Source of the DNA: UBA1388 sp964555515
Lineage (GTDB): Bacteria > Patescibacteriota > Microgenomatia > UBA1400 > PJMF01
Assembly: GCA_964555515.1 (NCBI GenBank)
Contig: CAZKSJ010000008.1
Coordinates: forward strand, 1 to 28,829
Length of the DNA stretch: 28,829 bases
Reading direction: 5' to 3'
The notes under the pieces were generated by a model that saw nothing but the letters and a program-made list of their open reading frames with translations, was not told the origin of the DNA and made no database searches. Numbering within the stretch: position 1 is the first letter of the stretch; the number at the start of each line of letters is the position of its first letter. A program made the position numbers and the translations under genes. Shown in pieces: positions 1-7,481 of the stretch.

Positions 1-16
1 AAAAATATCTACAATA

Positions 17-1036
17 TTAGCTGCAACCAGAATCTTCATTGAGTAATGGGCTATTTATTTCTTTTTCGTAATCTAAAATAAAGACTGCATTAGTTGTTTC
101 TAAAGAAGACAACCTATCCTCAGTATAATTATTGTCAAGTGTATACCAATCCTGTTTAGCAAAATAACAAGTTAAGTCTTGGTGCACAAATGGCCTCCCG
201 TGTCGAGCATAAATTTCATTCCTGGCAACCTTAAGTTCCCATGGAGACAACCCAACCAAATCTTCTTTTGTGATTTTTCTTGAATTAGAAAAAGGCAAAA
301 TATATTCACTTTGAGGTGAGTCAGCAGTAATTTCAGTTGATAGATGATCTGGCGGTGGTGTCGGTTGAGTGGTATCTCCAACATTTGTTACGGTGGTTGG
401 CCGGTTAAAAGTTGAGGTGATTGCATCTTCGTTTTTACATGAAATATCAACTTCAATTTTCGTGTTGCCGTGCTCACTGGCTTCAGTAGTCAAATACAAA
501 TCGGCGTTAAAGTCGTCTTGATAAATATGGAAAAATGCTGATTCGTCGCCGGTTTGCATCCCAACTGGTCCGGTGTACCAGCCATTTAGGTCAATCAATT
601 CTTCATAATAGCGATAAACTGTGGTTACAGAATCGTTGGTATACATCACCAATCGAACACAGAAAACTTCATTTGCATCTGGTACATCAGTACTTTCAGG
701 ATAAGAAAAAGCTTGTCTCAGCACATCTTCTTTAGAGAGTGGTTGAGTAGTGGGGGTGGTCGTGGGCTTGGAATTAGAGATCGAATCTTGCTGGATTGAA
801 AACTTAGATGATGAATCGTGATTGAAATACTTTTGTAGTTGTAGTCCGACTAAGACAGCGATGGTCAAAAACGCCAGCACCCCTATGCCAATCCAAATTA
901 AAGATGGAAACTGACCTGCGGATGATTGAGAGTGCTTTTTATGTTTAGAATCTTTAATTTCCTGAGACTGATGAGCAAGCGGTTCCTCCTCTAGTTTAGT
1001 GTTGGACTCAGATTTAGGAGTAGTGCTTTCTGACAT
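17..1036 (-). CDS. Single-pass membrane protein with C-terminal YARHG domain
   Basis: A 339-aa protein. The N-terminal 43 residues are hydrophilic and rich in Ser, Lys and Glu. One membrane segment follows (about 44-66), then a Thr/Pro-rich linker (about 90-100 and 212-232) around a central region of unknown fold (about 100-205). The C-terminus (about 245-330) carries the motif ARNEIYARHG at 271-280, the hallmark of the YARHG domain, a small extracellular domain of unknown function found in cell-surface proteins. The layout implies an N-in anchor with the central region and YARHG domain outside. The ATG at 1036 is supported by the hydrophilic start; no strong ribosome binding site is seen. 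The next gene upstream on the same strand ends 39 nt away. The domain call is secure; the biological role is unknown. Confidence 0.8.
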   Translation of the reverse strand: MSESTTPKSESNTKLEEEPLAHQSQEIKDSKHKKHSQSSAGQFPSLIWIGIGVLAFLTIAVLVGLQLQKYFNHDSSSKFSIQQDSISNSKPTTTPTTQPLSKEDVLRQAFSYPESTDVPDANEVFCVRLVMYTNDSVTTVYRYYEELIDLNGWYTGPVGMQTGDESAFFHIYQDDFNADLYLTTEASEHGNTKIEVDISCKNEDAITSTFNRPTTVTNVGDTTQPTPPPDHLSTEITADSPQSEYILPFSNSRKITKEDLVGLSPWELKVARNEIYARHGRPFVHQDLTCYFAKQDWYTLDNNYTEDRLSSLETTNAVFILDYEKEINSPLLNEDSGCS

Positions 1037-1075
1037 AGTTGTTTGTCTTTCAATTAATAATTATGAATTATTTAG

Positions 1076-1612
1076 TCAATATCCAGATGCGAAACGTTCA
1101 AATAATCCATTGATAATAAGTTTTAATGCTTCTTGAAAAAACTGAGGATTAATAAGGAAAATTGTGATTAATGATCCCACTGCAATAATGACAGACAACC
1201 ACCTGGTATAACGTCCACGCGTTCTAAAAATCAACAGAGTGGACAAAGTAGCTAGTAATAAAGGACCAAATATTTTAATGTCACCTAATGGCAGGTTATA
1301 ACCATAAATATATTTTTCAGTTACTCCAAAGAAGGCTGCTAAATCAAAAGTAATATGAAATATAATCAAGATGATTTCTAAAATCAGAAACACAAGCAAT
1401 AAAATGGCACTGAATTTTGTTGAAGCACCCTCCTGAGTACGAATCGCTTCATAAATAGCCGCGGGCAATAAGAAAAACAAAATCCAGAGTGGTTCTTTTG
1501 TAACTAACGCCAGCACGGCACCAATTAGCGCCACAATTGTCACCAACAAACACAACTTAAAAGGAGGTACAGAGGTTAGAACGTTTTTGTTTTTCGAGTG
1601 AGAAACACTCAT
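1076..1612 (-). CDS. Small polytopic membrane protein, unknown function
   Basis: A 178-aa, very hydrophobic protein with about five predicted membrane segments (roughly 18-38, 42-56, 68-92, 112-128 and 137-157), a short basic N-terminus and basic loops such as RTRGRYTRW near 130. I do not recognise a family. The ATG at 1612 lies 6 nt after a TAATAT -10 box that has a TTGACT -35 at 17-nt spacing, so the message should be leaderless and this start is well supported. It is probably transcribed with the YARHG gene 39 nt downstream, which suggests a shared envelope role; that is inference. Confidence 0.7.
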   Translation of the reverse strand: MSVSHSKNKNVLTSVPPFKLCLLVTIVALIGAVLALVTKEPLWILFFLLPAAIYEAIRTQEGASTKFSAILLLVFLILEIILIIFHITFDLAAFFGVTEKYIYGYNLPLGDIKIFGPLLLATLSTLLIFRTRGRYTRWLSVIIAVGSLITIFLINPQFFQEALKLIINGLFERFASGY

Positions 1613-1618
1613 ACAATG

Positions 1619-1647
1619 ATATTAGACCTTTGTGAAAAGCAAGTCAA
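1619..1647 (-). promoter_or_regulatory. Sigma70-type promoter of the 1076-1612 gene, leaderless layout
   Basis: Read on the minus strand: TTGACT (1642-1647), 17-nt spacer, TAATAT (1619-1624), then 6 nt to the ATG at 1612. The usual start of transcription, about 7 nt after the -10 box, falls on the start codon itself. This is the clearest two-box promoter in the window. Confidence 0.7.
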
Positions 1648-1833
1648 TAAAGATTCCAGTACATCAAATTTGTTTGGATGATGGCCCGCTTGCCCCGCTG
1701 ACGCTGGATTTCGTCACTTTGTGATGGGATCAATGATCAGTCTTCAGAACGACAATCCACACAGAGCATTGAAGAAAATGAGTTAAGATTAGTAATCTTG
1801 GGCATCTATTTTTGAACAAGAATTTAGTTTATT
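1648..1833. other. Intergenic stretch without recognised feature
   Basis: No ORF, tRNA or clear terminator could be identified. It contains a short GC-rich patch around 1680-1720 in otherwise AT-rich sequence. Confidence 0.4.
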
Positions 1834-2511
1834 TTAGGCAGATTTATCTGGAATAGCCCAAATAGAACCTGTTGCTTTTTTCTTAGCAAGAACATCTTTA
1901 AGTTTGGTTAGTATTTCTGCAGAAGTATGGGAGTAACTCATTCCTAGCATTTGATATTCTTTGATTGCAGTTAAAAACTTGTCATCATCAAATTTTTCAA
2001 GTCCAATTAGAATTTTGGTTCGATCAACAATCGATAATCCTCCATGCTGACGCATTAGGTCATCACAATAAAATGGAAACAAAATCAATAGATATTCGAT
2101 TGGTGATTTTAAAAATAGCTTTGTTTTCAATTCCGTTATGAAGTTCATTTCTGTTTCGACCGCTTGCCTATGAGCGTCTAAAAACAAATCCTTATCTATT
2201 TCATACATAGTGTTTGTTATCAAGTGTGCTCTCAACCCATGTTTGAAGAGGGCGGCAATTTCTGCCTTCTCATGTAATCTCAATATTGTGTGCTCAGGTT
2301 TGCCAGACAAAACACACTCCATGTAGAAAATCTGTCCATTTTTTTGACCAATTAGTCCCTCATGCTCTTTGTTATGTGAAAGCATGATATCGATTGCTCT
2401 GGACATTTTGTTGAGGTAAGCTATCAGTAAATCATCAGGAACACTACTTTCAGTAGGTTTGGCCAGTTCTGTGATGACGTCCTGAAAATTATCTTCACAC
2501 GATTCATTCAT
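1834..2511 (-). CDS. Hypothetical protein, 225 aa
   Basis: A soluble, mostly helical 225-aa protein that I cannot assign to a family. It is acidic at the N-terminus, has two Cys near the start and end of the first third (C5, C67), and ends with a Lys-rich stretch (DVLAKKKATGS). No signal peptide or clear membrane segment is present; a hydrophobic stretch at about 140-150 is too short. The ATG at 2511 is preceded by an AGAGGA Shine-Dalgarno sequence 8 nt upstream and by a TATAAA -10-like box, so unlike many genes here it seems to have a true leader. It stands alone, separated by about 220 nt of non-coding sequence from its downstream neighbour. Confidence 0.6.
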   Translation of the reverse strand: MNESCEDNFQDVITELAKPTESSVPDDLLIAYLNKMSRAIDIMLSHNKEHEGLIGQKNGQIFYMECVLSGKPEHTILRLHEKAEIAALFKHGLRAHLITNTMYEIDKDLFLDAHRQAVETEMNFITELKTKLFLKSPIEYLLILFPFYCDDLMRQHGGLSIVDRTKILIGLEKFDDDKFLTAIKEYQMLGMSYSHTSAEILTKLKDVLAKKKATGSIWAIPDKSA

Positions 2512-2594
2512 AGGTTAATCCTCTGATTTATACTCATTTATCAATACTAAATAATGACAAACAAAGATTTATTTGCGTTTTTACGTTTGTTATG

Positions 2595-2665
2595 ATGCCC
2601 CGCTTGGACTCGAACCAAGATTGACGGCTTCAAAGGCCGCTGTCCTGCCATTAGACGACGGGGCA
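2595..2665 (-). tRNA. tRNA-Gln(TTG)
   Basis: On the minus strand a full cloverleaf forms: acceptor TGCCCCG/CGGGGCA with the U1-A72 pair typical of tRNA-Gln, a D arm, anticodon stem GCGGC/GCCGU around loop CTTTGAA (anticodon UUG), and T arm CTTGG-TTCGAGT-CCAAG. The discriminator is U by this alignment, which is unusual for Gln. CCA is not encoded. UUG is one of the anticodons that carries mcm5(s2)U34 in eukaryotes, relevant to the Elp3/Trm9-like pair at 4932-7481. Confidence 0.95.
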
Positions 2666-2784
2666 ATATGTGCTCTTTCATTTTGAGCGACAGACCCATA
2701 TTCTAGCAAATTTTTGTAAAACCTACCAGGTTTAAGTTTGTTTTTGTATATCAGAAAGCCTACAAATTATGTTAGCATTAACCA

Positions 2785-3348
2785 ATGTCTACTCGTAATA
2801 ATCTTGCGATGTCTAAAACAACTAACAACGCCCGCCTGTTGAAGTCAGCAGTGCTTGGTGCTAATGATGGGATGATTACCACTTTTGCGGTGGTGGCTGG
2901 AGTGGTTGGAGCTGGTTTCAAGATTGATGTGATTTTGGTATTAGGTATCGCTAATTTAATTGCCGATGGCTTAAGTATGTCTTTGGGAGATTATCTTGGC
3001 GAGCGTTCCGCAGCGATGTATCGAAATTTGTCGGTTAAAAAGTCATCAATCAAATCATACCGAGTTTGGGAAAGTGGCGTGGTGACTTTTGTCTCCTTTG
3101 TGATTGCAGGTTCTTTACCACTCTTACCATATCTCTTAATGTATCTTCAGTTTCCTCTGGATCCGGCACTGAGTTTGAAATACTCAATTCTTGCCACGGC
3201 GAGTGGTTTGTTTATTGTGGGGAGCATGCGCTCCATCGTCACCAAAAACAAATGGTATCGGAGTGGTTTGGAAATGTTGGCTGTTGGGTCATTGGCTGCA
3301 GCTGCCGCCTATATTCTTGGTACAGTCATCGAACAAGCTATTACTTGA
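2785..3348 (+). CDS. VIT1/CCC1-family Fe2+/Mn2+ transporter
   Basis: A 187-aa membrane protein of the vacuolar iron transporter family, which exports or stores Fe2+ or Mn2+. The family signature is clear: SAVLGANDGMITTFAVVAGV near residues 22-41, then the IADGLSMSLGDYLGERS region near 59-75, and two C-terminal membrane segments, five in all. Between the signature block and membrane segment 3 the cytosolic stretch is short, so the long metal-binding loop seen in eukaryotic VIT1 is missing, as in other short bacterial members. The ATG at 2785 lies 11 nt after a TATGTT box (2768-2773) with TTGTAT upstream; an alternative ATG is at 2809. The 3' end overlaps the convergent VKOR-DHODH gene by 8 nt. 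Confidence 0.88.
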   Translation: MSTRNNLAMSKTTNNARLLKSAVLGANDGMITTFAVVAGVVGAGFKIDVILVLGIANLIADGLSMSLGDYLGERSAAMYRNLSVKKSSIKSYRVWESGVVTFVSFVIAGSLPLLPYLLMYLQFPLDPALSLKYSILATASGLFIVGSMRSIVTKNKWYRSGLEMLAVGSLAAAAAYILGTVIEQAIT

Positions 3349-4906
3349 TTTTTGCAAGTGATTTTTTTGCCAGCTCCAGATTGATTTGACCGATGAGTTG
3401 TGGACCCTCAAAAATCATACCGGTGATTAATTGGAGAAGATCTGCTCCTAAATCCAGTTTGAGTTGAGCATCTGCCGCGGAAAAGATGCCACCGGTGCCC
3501 ACAATCGTAAAGCGGTTGGGGTAATGCTTTTTGGTCAAGGCAATCAATTGATTTGATCGTTCAAAAGTTGGTTTACCGCTCACATTCCCCTTCATACTTT
3601 GCCAGCGTTTGGCGTCTTCTTTGGTAATCGCGGGGTTATGTTTATCTTTTGTCAAATTACCAAAAATTACTCCCTGAATATGATGTTTGTCAACTACTCG
3701 CAACAACGCTAGGGTTTCTTGTTCATTTTGATCAATCGGCATTTTGACATAAACTGGTCTCTTGATGTGGAGTTCATCGAGCGCCGCTAACAAGATATCT
3801 AATCTATCTGGTGTGGTGAAAGGTTCGCCACCAAAGGTATTGGGACAGCTAATATTGAGTTCATAGAAATGATGCTTTAAGGTTGAAGATTCAAACACTG
3901 CAAAACACTGCACAATGTCCAAAATTTGATCTCTGTCTGAATCAAAATGTTTGTTGGTGCTGGCAATACTAATGCCGGTAGGGATGTGAAATCGCTTCGA
4001 CTTAAGTTTGTTGATGGTGGCAATAGCACCTAGATTTTTTAAACCTTTATTCACCAACAAACCCTTAGAGCTAGGGAATCTACCTAGGCGAGGAACTGGA
4101 TTACCTTGATAAGCTTCTAAAGTAATTGTGCCGATGGTGTGCCAGCCAAAACCAATTTTTGGCAAAGTTTGGGTAAGATCGGCGTTGTAATCAAAGCCGG
4201 CAGATAAGCCAACTCGATTGGGGAATTTCATGCCATCAAATTCGATCATGTTGGTAACGTGACTAAACCCAAGTTTTTTGCTTAAGGCAAATCCGCCTAC
4301 ACCAGTTTCAGCTAATAATGAACCGAACCTCACTAAATTAACGTGCACCCGCTCTGGGTCAATCAGGAAAAAGACGGGCTTCATTAATTTGCTATAAACC
4401 CAGTGGACAAAAGGATACCAAATTGACTTCAGAAAAAGACTTGAGTTTGTTTTAAACTTCTGTTCATAAACCATCACTGTGAAAAACAATCCCATTGATG
4501 TCATTGCCGATAACAAACAATATTTACACCAATCACCGATCACAAAAATCATGATATACATTAAATAGATCGAGAAAATAAATCCCGTGGTGGTGGCAAT
4601 TTGCAGCAGATCAAGGGTGGTGATGTATTGCAAAATACCAGATTTAACTTTGAGTAATTTATTAAGCTCCAATTCTAAGAAATTGAAAATGGCTAAAATC
4701 AAAATAGTTGAGTAGTAAATTAGTCCAAAGTAGACAATTGGGACACCAAACATTTTGGAATAAGGACTGGTTAAAACCAAGTCGCAGCCAGTACTCTCGC
4801 CACAGGGCACGATTACTTGATTAAATTCGGCATAAGATAGATATGTAGCATCACTCAAGCCAACAATTGCTAAAGCGACAATTATAAGGGAGATCGTTAT
4901 TTTCAT
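3341..4906 (-). CDS. pyrD: Vitamin K epoxide reductase (VKOR) domain fused to dihydroorotate dehydrogenase
   Basis: One uninterrupted 521-aa reading frame with two enzymes. Residues 1-150 are a bacterial VKOR domain: four membrane segments, the loop cysteines C35 and C41, a conserved Ser nearby, and the CKYC redox motif at C127/C130. VKOR oxidises DsbA-like proteins and passes electrons to quinone. Residues about 165-521 are dihydroorotate dehydrogenase (pyrimidine synthesis, FMN enzyme): a class 2-like start (FFLIDPERVHVNL at 179-191), the AGFDYNAD loop at 236-243, the catalytic loop NISCPN with C354, K388, and the FMN phosphate site GTGGI at 470-474. The catalytic residue is Cys, as in class 1, although the sequence start is class 2-like. 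The VKOR helices take the place of the usual class 2 membrane anchor. The ATG follows a TATAAT box (4916-4921) by 9 nt. Both domain calls are strong; the joint function is inference. Confidence 0.9.
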   Translation of the reverse strand: MKITISLIIVALAIVGLSDATYLSYAEFNQVIVPCGESTGCDLVLTSPYSKMFGVPIVYFGLIYYSTILILAIFNFLELELNKLLKVKSGILQYITTLDLLQIATTTGFIFSIYLMYIMIFVIGDWCKYCLLSAMTSMGLFFTVMVYEQKFKTNSSLFLKSIWYPFVHWVYSKLMKPVFFLIDPERVHVNLVRFGSLLAETGVGGFALSKKLGFSHVTNMIEFDGMKFPNRVGLSAGFDYNADLTQTLPKIGFGWHTIGTITLEAYQGNPVPRLGRFPSSKGLLVNKGLKNLGAIATINKLKSKRFHIPTGISIASTNKHFDSDRDQILDIVQCFAVFESSTLKHHFYELNISCPNTFGGEPFTTPDRLDILLAALDELHIKRPVYVKMPIDQNEQETLALLRVVDKHHIQGVIFGNLTKDKHNPAITKEDAKRWQSMKGNVSGKPTFERSNQLIALTKKHYPNRFTIVGTGGIFSAADAQLKLDLGADLLQLITGMIFEGPQLIGQINLELAKKSLAKIK

Positions 4907-4915
4907 GGTACGAAG

Positions 4916-4921
4916 ATTATA
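4916..4921 (-). promoter_or_regulatory. -10 box of the VKOR-DHODH gene
   Basis: A perfect TATAAT on the minus strand ends 9 nt before the ATG at 4906. No convincing -35 is seen. The spacing implies a leader of 0-3 nt. Confidence 0.55.
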
Positions 4922-4931
4922 ACTGTCTTTT

Positions 4932-5699
4932 TTAATTTGTCTTGTTTTGTTTGAGAACTAGGTATTTATTGCCTCTACCCTCTTTGCCATCTGATTCAAA
5001 CGAATCAATCAGCTGTAATTTACTGGCCTGAATCAATTCTTTTTCTTCGGCTTGATCGGCGTAATGACAATAGCGATAAGCGGTAGATCCTCGCTTCCAA
5101 TTTAACAAATAATCGTTTTTTTCCAGTTGAGTTAGATCAATTTGCAAACGATCAAAAGGTTCAATTTTCCGTTTTAATTGCTGGCTATCAAGAAATCTCC
5201 AAAGAGTCACAATCGCTACGCCGTGCTTAGCCAGTCGTTTGGCGAGAGCAGACATAATTTTTTTTCTGAGCTTGAGTGAAGGAATGTGGTGAATGACGCC
5301 AAATAAGGCAATCACGTCATATTCGCCATAGACGTCAGATAGGAACGAGTTATTCATCAGCCCTTTAACGACATTCATTTCTTGTAGCGTGACGTCCAAA
5401 TGGGTAGTTGCCAACTTCACAGCAGCTAATTTTAATAGCTGTTCATTATTATCTAAACCATCATAAATCATTGGTACAGCAGGTAAATAATCGTATAAAA
5501 ACTTGCCAAATCGGCCATTTCCGCAGCCAATATCAAGGATCCTTAGTTTTTCTCGTTCAGCCAAAATTAGTTCAATATAAGGCAGGAACTCCCTCCAACC
5601 ATGCCAGTAATAAGAACGACTTTCATTGAAATCGGTCGCTATTTTTTTGTAAAAACGCGCGTTGAGGGCATCTAATTTGCGAATGGTGTCTAGATCCAT
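4932..5699 (-). CDS. Class I SAM methyltransferase, Trm9/ALKBH8-like (putative tRNA U34 carboxymethyl ester methyltransferase)
   Basis: A 255-aa protein from the ATG at 5699; an ATG 39 nt upstream (5738) would lie in front of the likely -10 box and is less likely. It has the SAM motif ILDIGCGNGRFG and the post-motif GVIHHIPS, both typical of class I methyltransferases. Three features resemble Trm9/ALKBH8, which methylates cm5U34 to mcm5U34: the N-terminal block FYKKIATDFNESRSYYW before motif I, the HH after motif IV, and a C-terminal RYCHYADQAEEKELI that matches the RYYHLY-KGELE region. Its 5' neighbour, divergent across 70 nt, encodes an Elp3-like enzyme, which makes the cm5U34 precursor. 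The family is certain as a methyltransferase; the Trm9-like role is inferred from motifs remembered for the family plus context. Generic methyltransferase of another substrate is the alternative. Confidence 0.8.
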   Translation of the reverse strand: MDLDTIRKLDALNARFYKKIATDFNESRSYYWHGWREFLPYIELILAEREKLRILDIGCGNGRFGKFLYDYLPAVPMIYDGLDNNEQLLKLAAVKLATTHLDVTLQEMNVVKGLMNNSFLSDVYGEYDVIALFGVIHHIPSLKLRKKIMSALAKRLAKHGVAIVTLWRFLDSQQLKRKIEPFDRLQIDLTQLEKNDYLLNWKRGSTAYRYCHYADQAEEKELIQASKLQLIDSFESDGKEGRGNKYLVLKQNKTN

Positions 5700-5711
5700 A
5701 TTGATGTGGAT

Positions 5712-5761
5712 ATTGTAATTTATATTGTATGAAAACAACAGGACTGGAGAAAAGGTATAAT
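5712..5761. promoter_or_regulatory. Divergent promoter region between the methyltransferase and elp3-like genes
   Basis: Leftward: TACAAT at 5712-5717 (minus strand), 12 nt before the ATG at 5699, with a TTGTTT-like -35 further up. Rightward: TATAAT at 5756-5761, 8 nt before the GTG at 5770. Both layouts predict leaderless or nearly leaderless messages and allow joint control of the two genes. Confidence 0.5.
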
Positions 5762-5769
5762 AACGCGCG

Positions 5770-7481
5770 GTGAAAAATTCTATGAAATATTCAATGAAAA
5801 ATTTATTTGATCCAACTCAGTATCAGGATCAGTTGCTAGCTTTATTGCGGGATTTTGATCAGTTGCCACACGTGTCTCAACGGCATTATTCACAACTAGT
5901 CAAAAAGTATCCATATGATGCTGGAAAAATCTTTTCCAAAGAACAGCTCATTATGGCTGCTCGCTATTTTGATGAGAATAAAATTGGCAAATTTAATACT
6001 GTTCAATTAATTGCCAAAATCAGGATGAAGCCAACTAGAACTTTATCTGGTGTAGCACCAATTACAGTATTAACAAAACCATTTCCATGTCCAGGCAGGT
6101 GTATTTTTTGTCCAAGCGATGTACGGATGCCAAAAAGTTATTTGGCAGATGAGCCAGGTGCGCAAAGGGCAGAAAGGAACTACTTTGATCCTTACCTGCA
6201 GACCTATAATCGGTTACAAGCTCTGCACAACATTGGTCACTTTGTTGATAAGGCTGAAATAATTATATTAGGTGGCACATGGTCATTTTATCCAGAGTCC
6301 TATCAAATTTGGTTTGTGAAAGAGTGTTTTAGAGCATTGAATGATTTTGGAAGTGAGCAGGATGATCGAGATCGAATCGAAAAAAACTATGAGCAAATGA
6401 ATGACAAGTTAGTCAAGAAAAAACAAGTTGGCCGGACAGCAAATCCAAAATTTAATCAAGAAAAGTTGGAAAAATATCAAATTGATGGCACTTCAATAGA
6501 TAAAAGTTACAATCATACGGTTTCTGAGTTGTATTTAGCTCCGGAAAAAATTGCTGGCTTTGATCAATTTCAATCGGCCACATGGACTGAACTGGGCCAG
6601 GAACAAAAATTAAATGAAGTAGCCAAAGTGCGCAATGTGGGATTGGTGATTGAAACAAGGCCGGATAATATTTCTGTAGCGGAAGTGAAAAGAATTAGAA
6701 GATTAGGTTGTACCAAGGCACAAATTGGCGTACAAAGTTTAAGTGATAGAGTTTTGAAGTTGAATCATCGCGGCCACTCCGTGGCCGCGACAAAACGAGC
6801 TTTTAAACTACTCCGCCAAGCTGGTTTCAAGATCCATGCCCATTGGATGGCCAATCTTTATGGTTCATCTCCAGAGCAAGATCGTGCTGATTTTGATCGC
6901 TTGTTCAATGATCCCGCATTTAGGCCAGATGAACTAAAAATATATCCTTGCTCGCTGATTGCGAGTGCGGAGTTAATGCAGTATTACAAAGCGGGCAAAT
7001 GGCGGCCATACACAAAAAAAGAGCTCTCAAGTGTGATCGAACACGTCATTACCCACACGCCACAGTACGCACGTTTGACCAGAATTATTAGAGATATCCC
7101 GGCCACAGACATTGTGGAAGGCAACAAATTAAGCAATTTTAGGCAGGTAGCCGAGGCTGCTGTAAAGCACACAGGAGTGATAAGACAAGACATCAGAGCA
7201 AGAGAAATTAGAAATGAAGAGGTAACGACCGATCAGCTTGAGCTAGACAACATCTCTTATCAGACGCCAGTCAGTCAAGAAATATTTTTGCAGTACGTTA
7301 CCAAAAATGATCACCGGATTGTGGCATTCTTAAGACTGAGCCTGCCTNNNNNNNNNNNNNNNNNNNNNNNNNNNNNNNNNNNNNNNNNNNNNNNNNNNNN
7401 NNNNNNNNNNNNNNNNNNNNNNNNNNNNNNNNNNNNNNNNNNNNNNNAGATGGCGATCTTTACCAATTTTCAACGACATAG
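5770..7481 (+). CDS. elp3: Elp3-like tRNA uridine(34) carboxymethyl-forming enzyme (radical SAM + acetyltransferase), C-terminus lost in gap
   Basis: The 526 residues before the gap match the single-subunit Elp3 seen in archaea and some bacteria, which uses acetyl-CoA and a radical SAM cluster to start cm5U34 formation. Visible features: the cluster motif CPGRCIFC (C107, C111, C114), PKSYLADEPGAQRA after it, DKAEIIILGGT (161-170), VIETRPD (273-279), LNHRGHS (321-327), and the bridge to the acetyltransferase domain, DIRAREIRNEEV with FLRLSLP (520-526). About 100 further residues of the acetyltransferase domain are expected and are missing at the N gap. After the gap, the frame from 7449 reads DGDLYQFSTT then TAG at 7481, a plausible Elp3 end; the frame that continues through a nominal 100 N ends at 7488 and looks wrong. 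GTG at 5770 follows a TATAAT by 8 nt; ATGs at 5782 and 5794 are alternatives. Confidence 0.9.
7348..7447. other. Assembly gap of 100 N inside elp3
   Basis: Unlike the other two gaps, the flanks share no repeat, so real sequence is missing. Comparison with Elp3 length suggests about 300 bp are absent, so 100 is a placeholder. Confidence 0.85.

Noticed and set aside
5700..5738. ATG at 5738 as start of the Trm9-like gene
   Set aside because: It lies upstream of the likely -10 box at 5712-5717 and adds a low-complexity Asn/Tyr/Ile stretch without family similarity.
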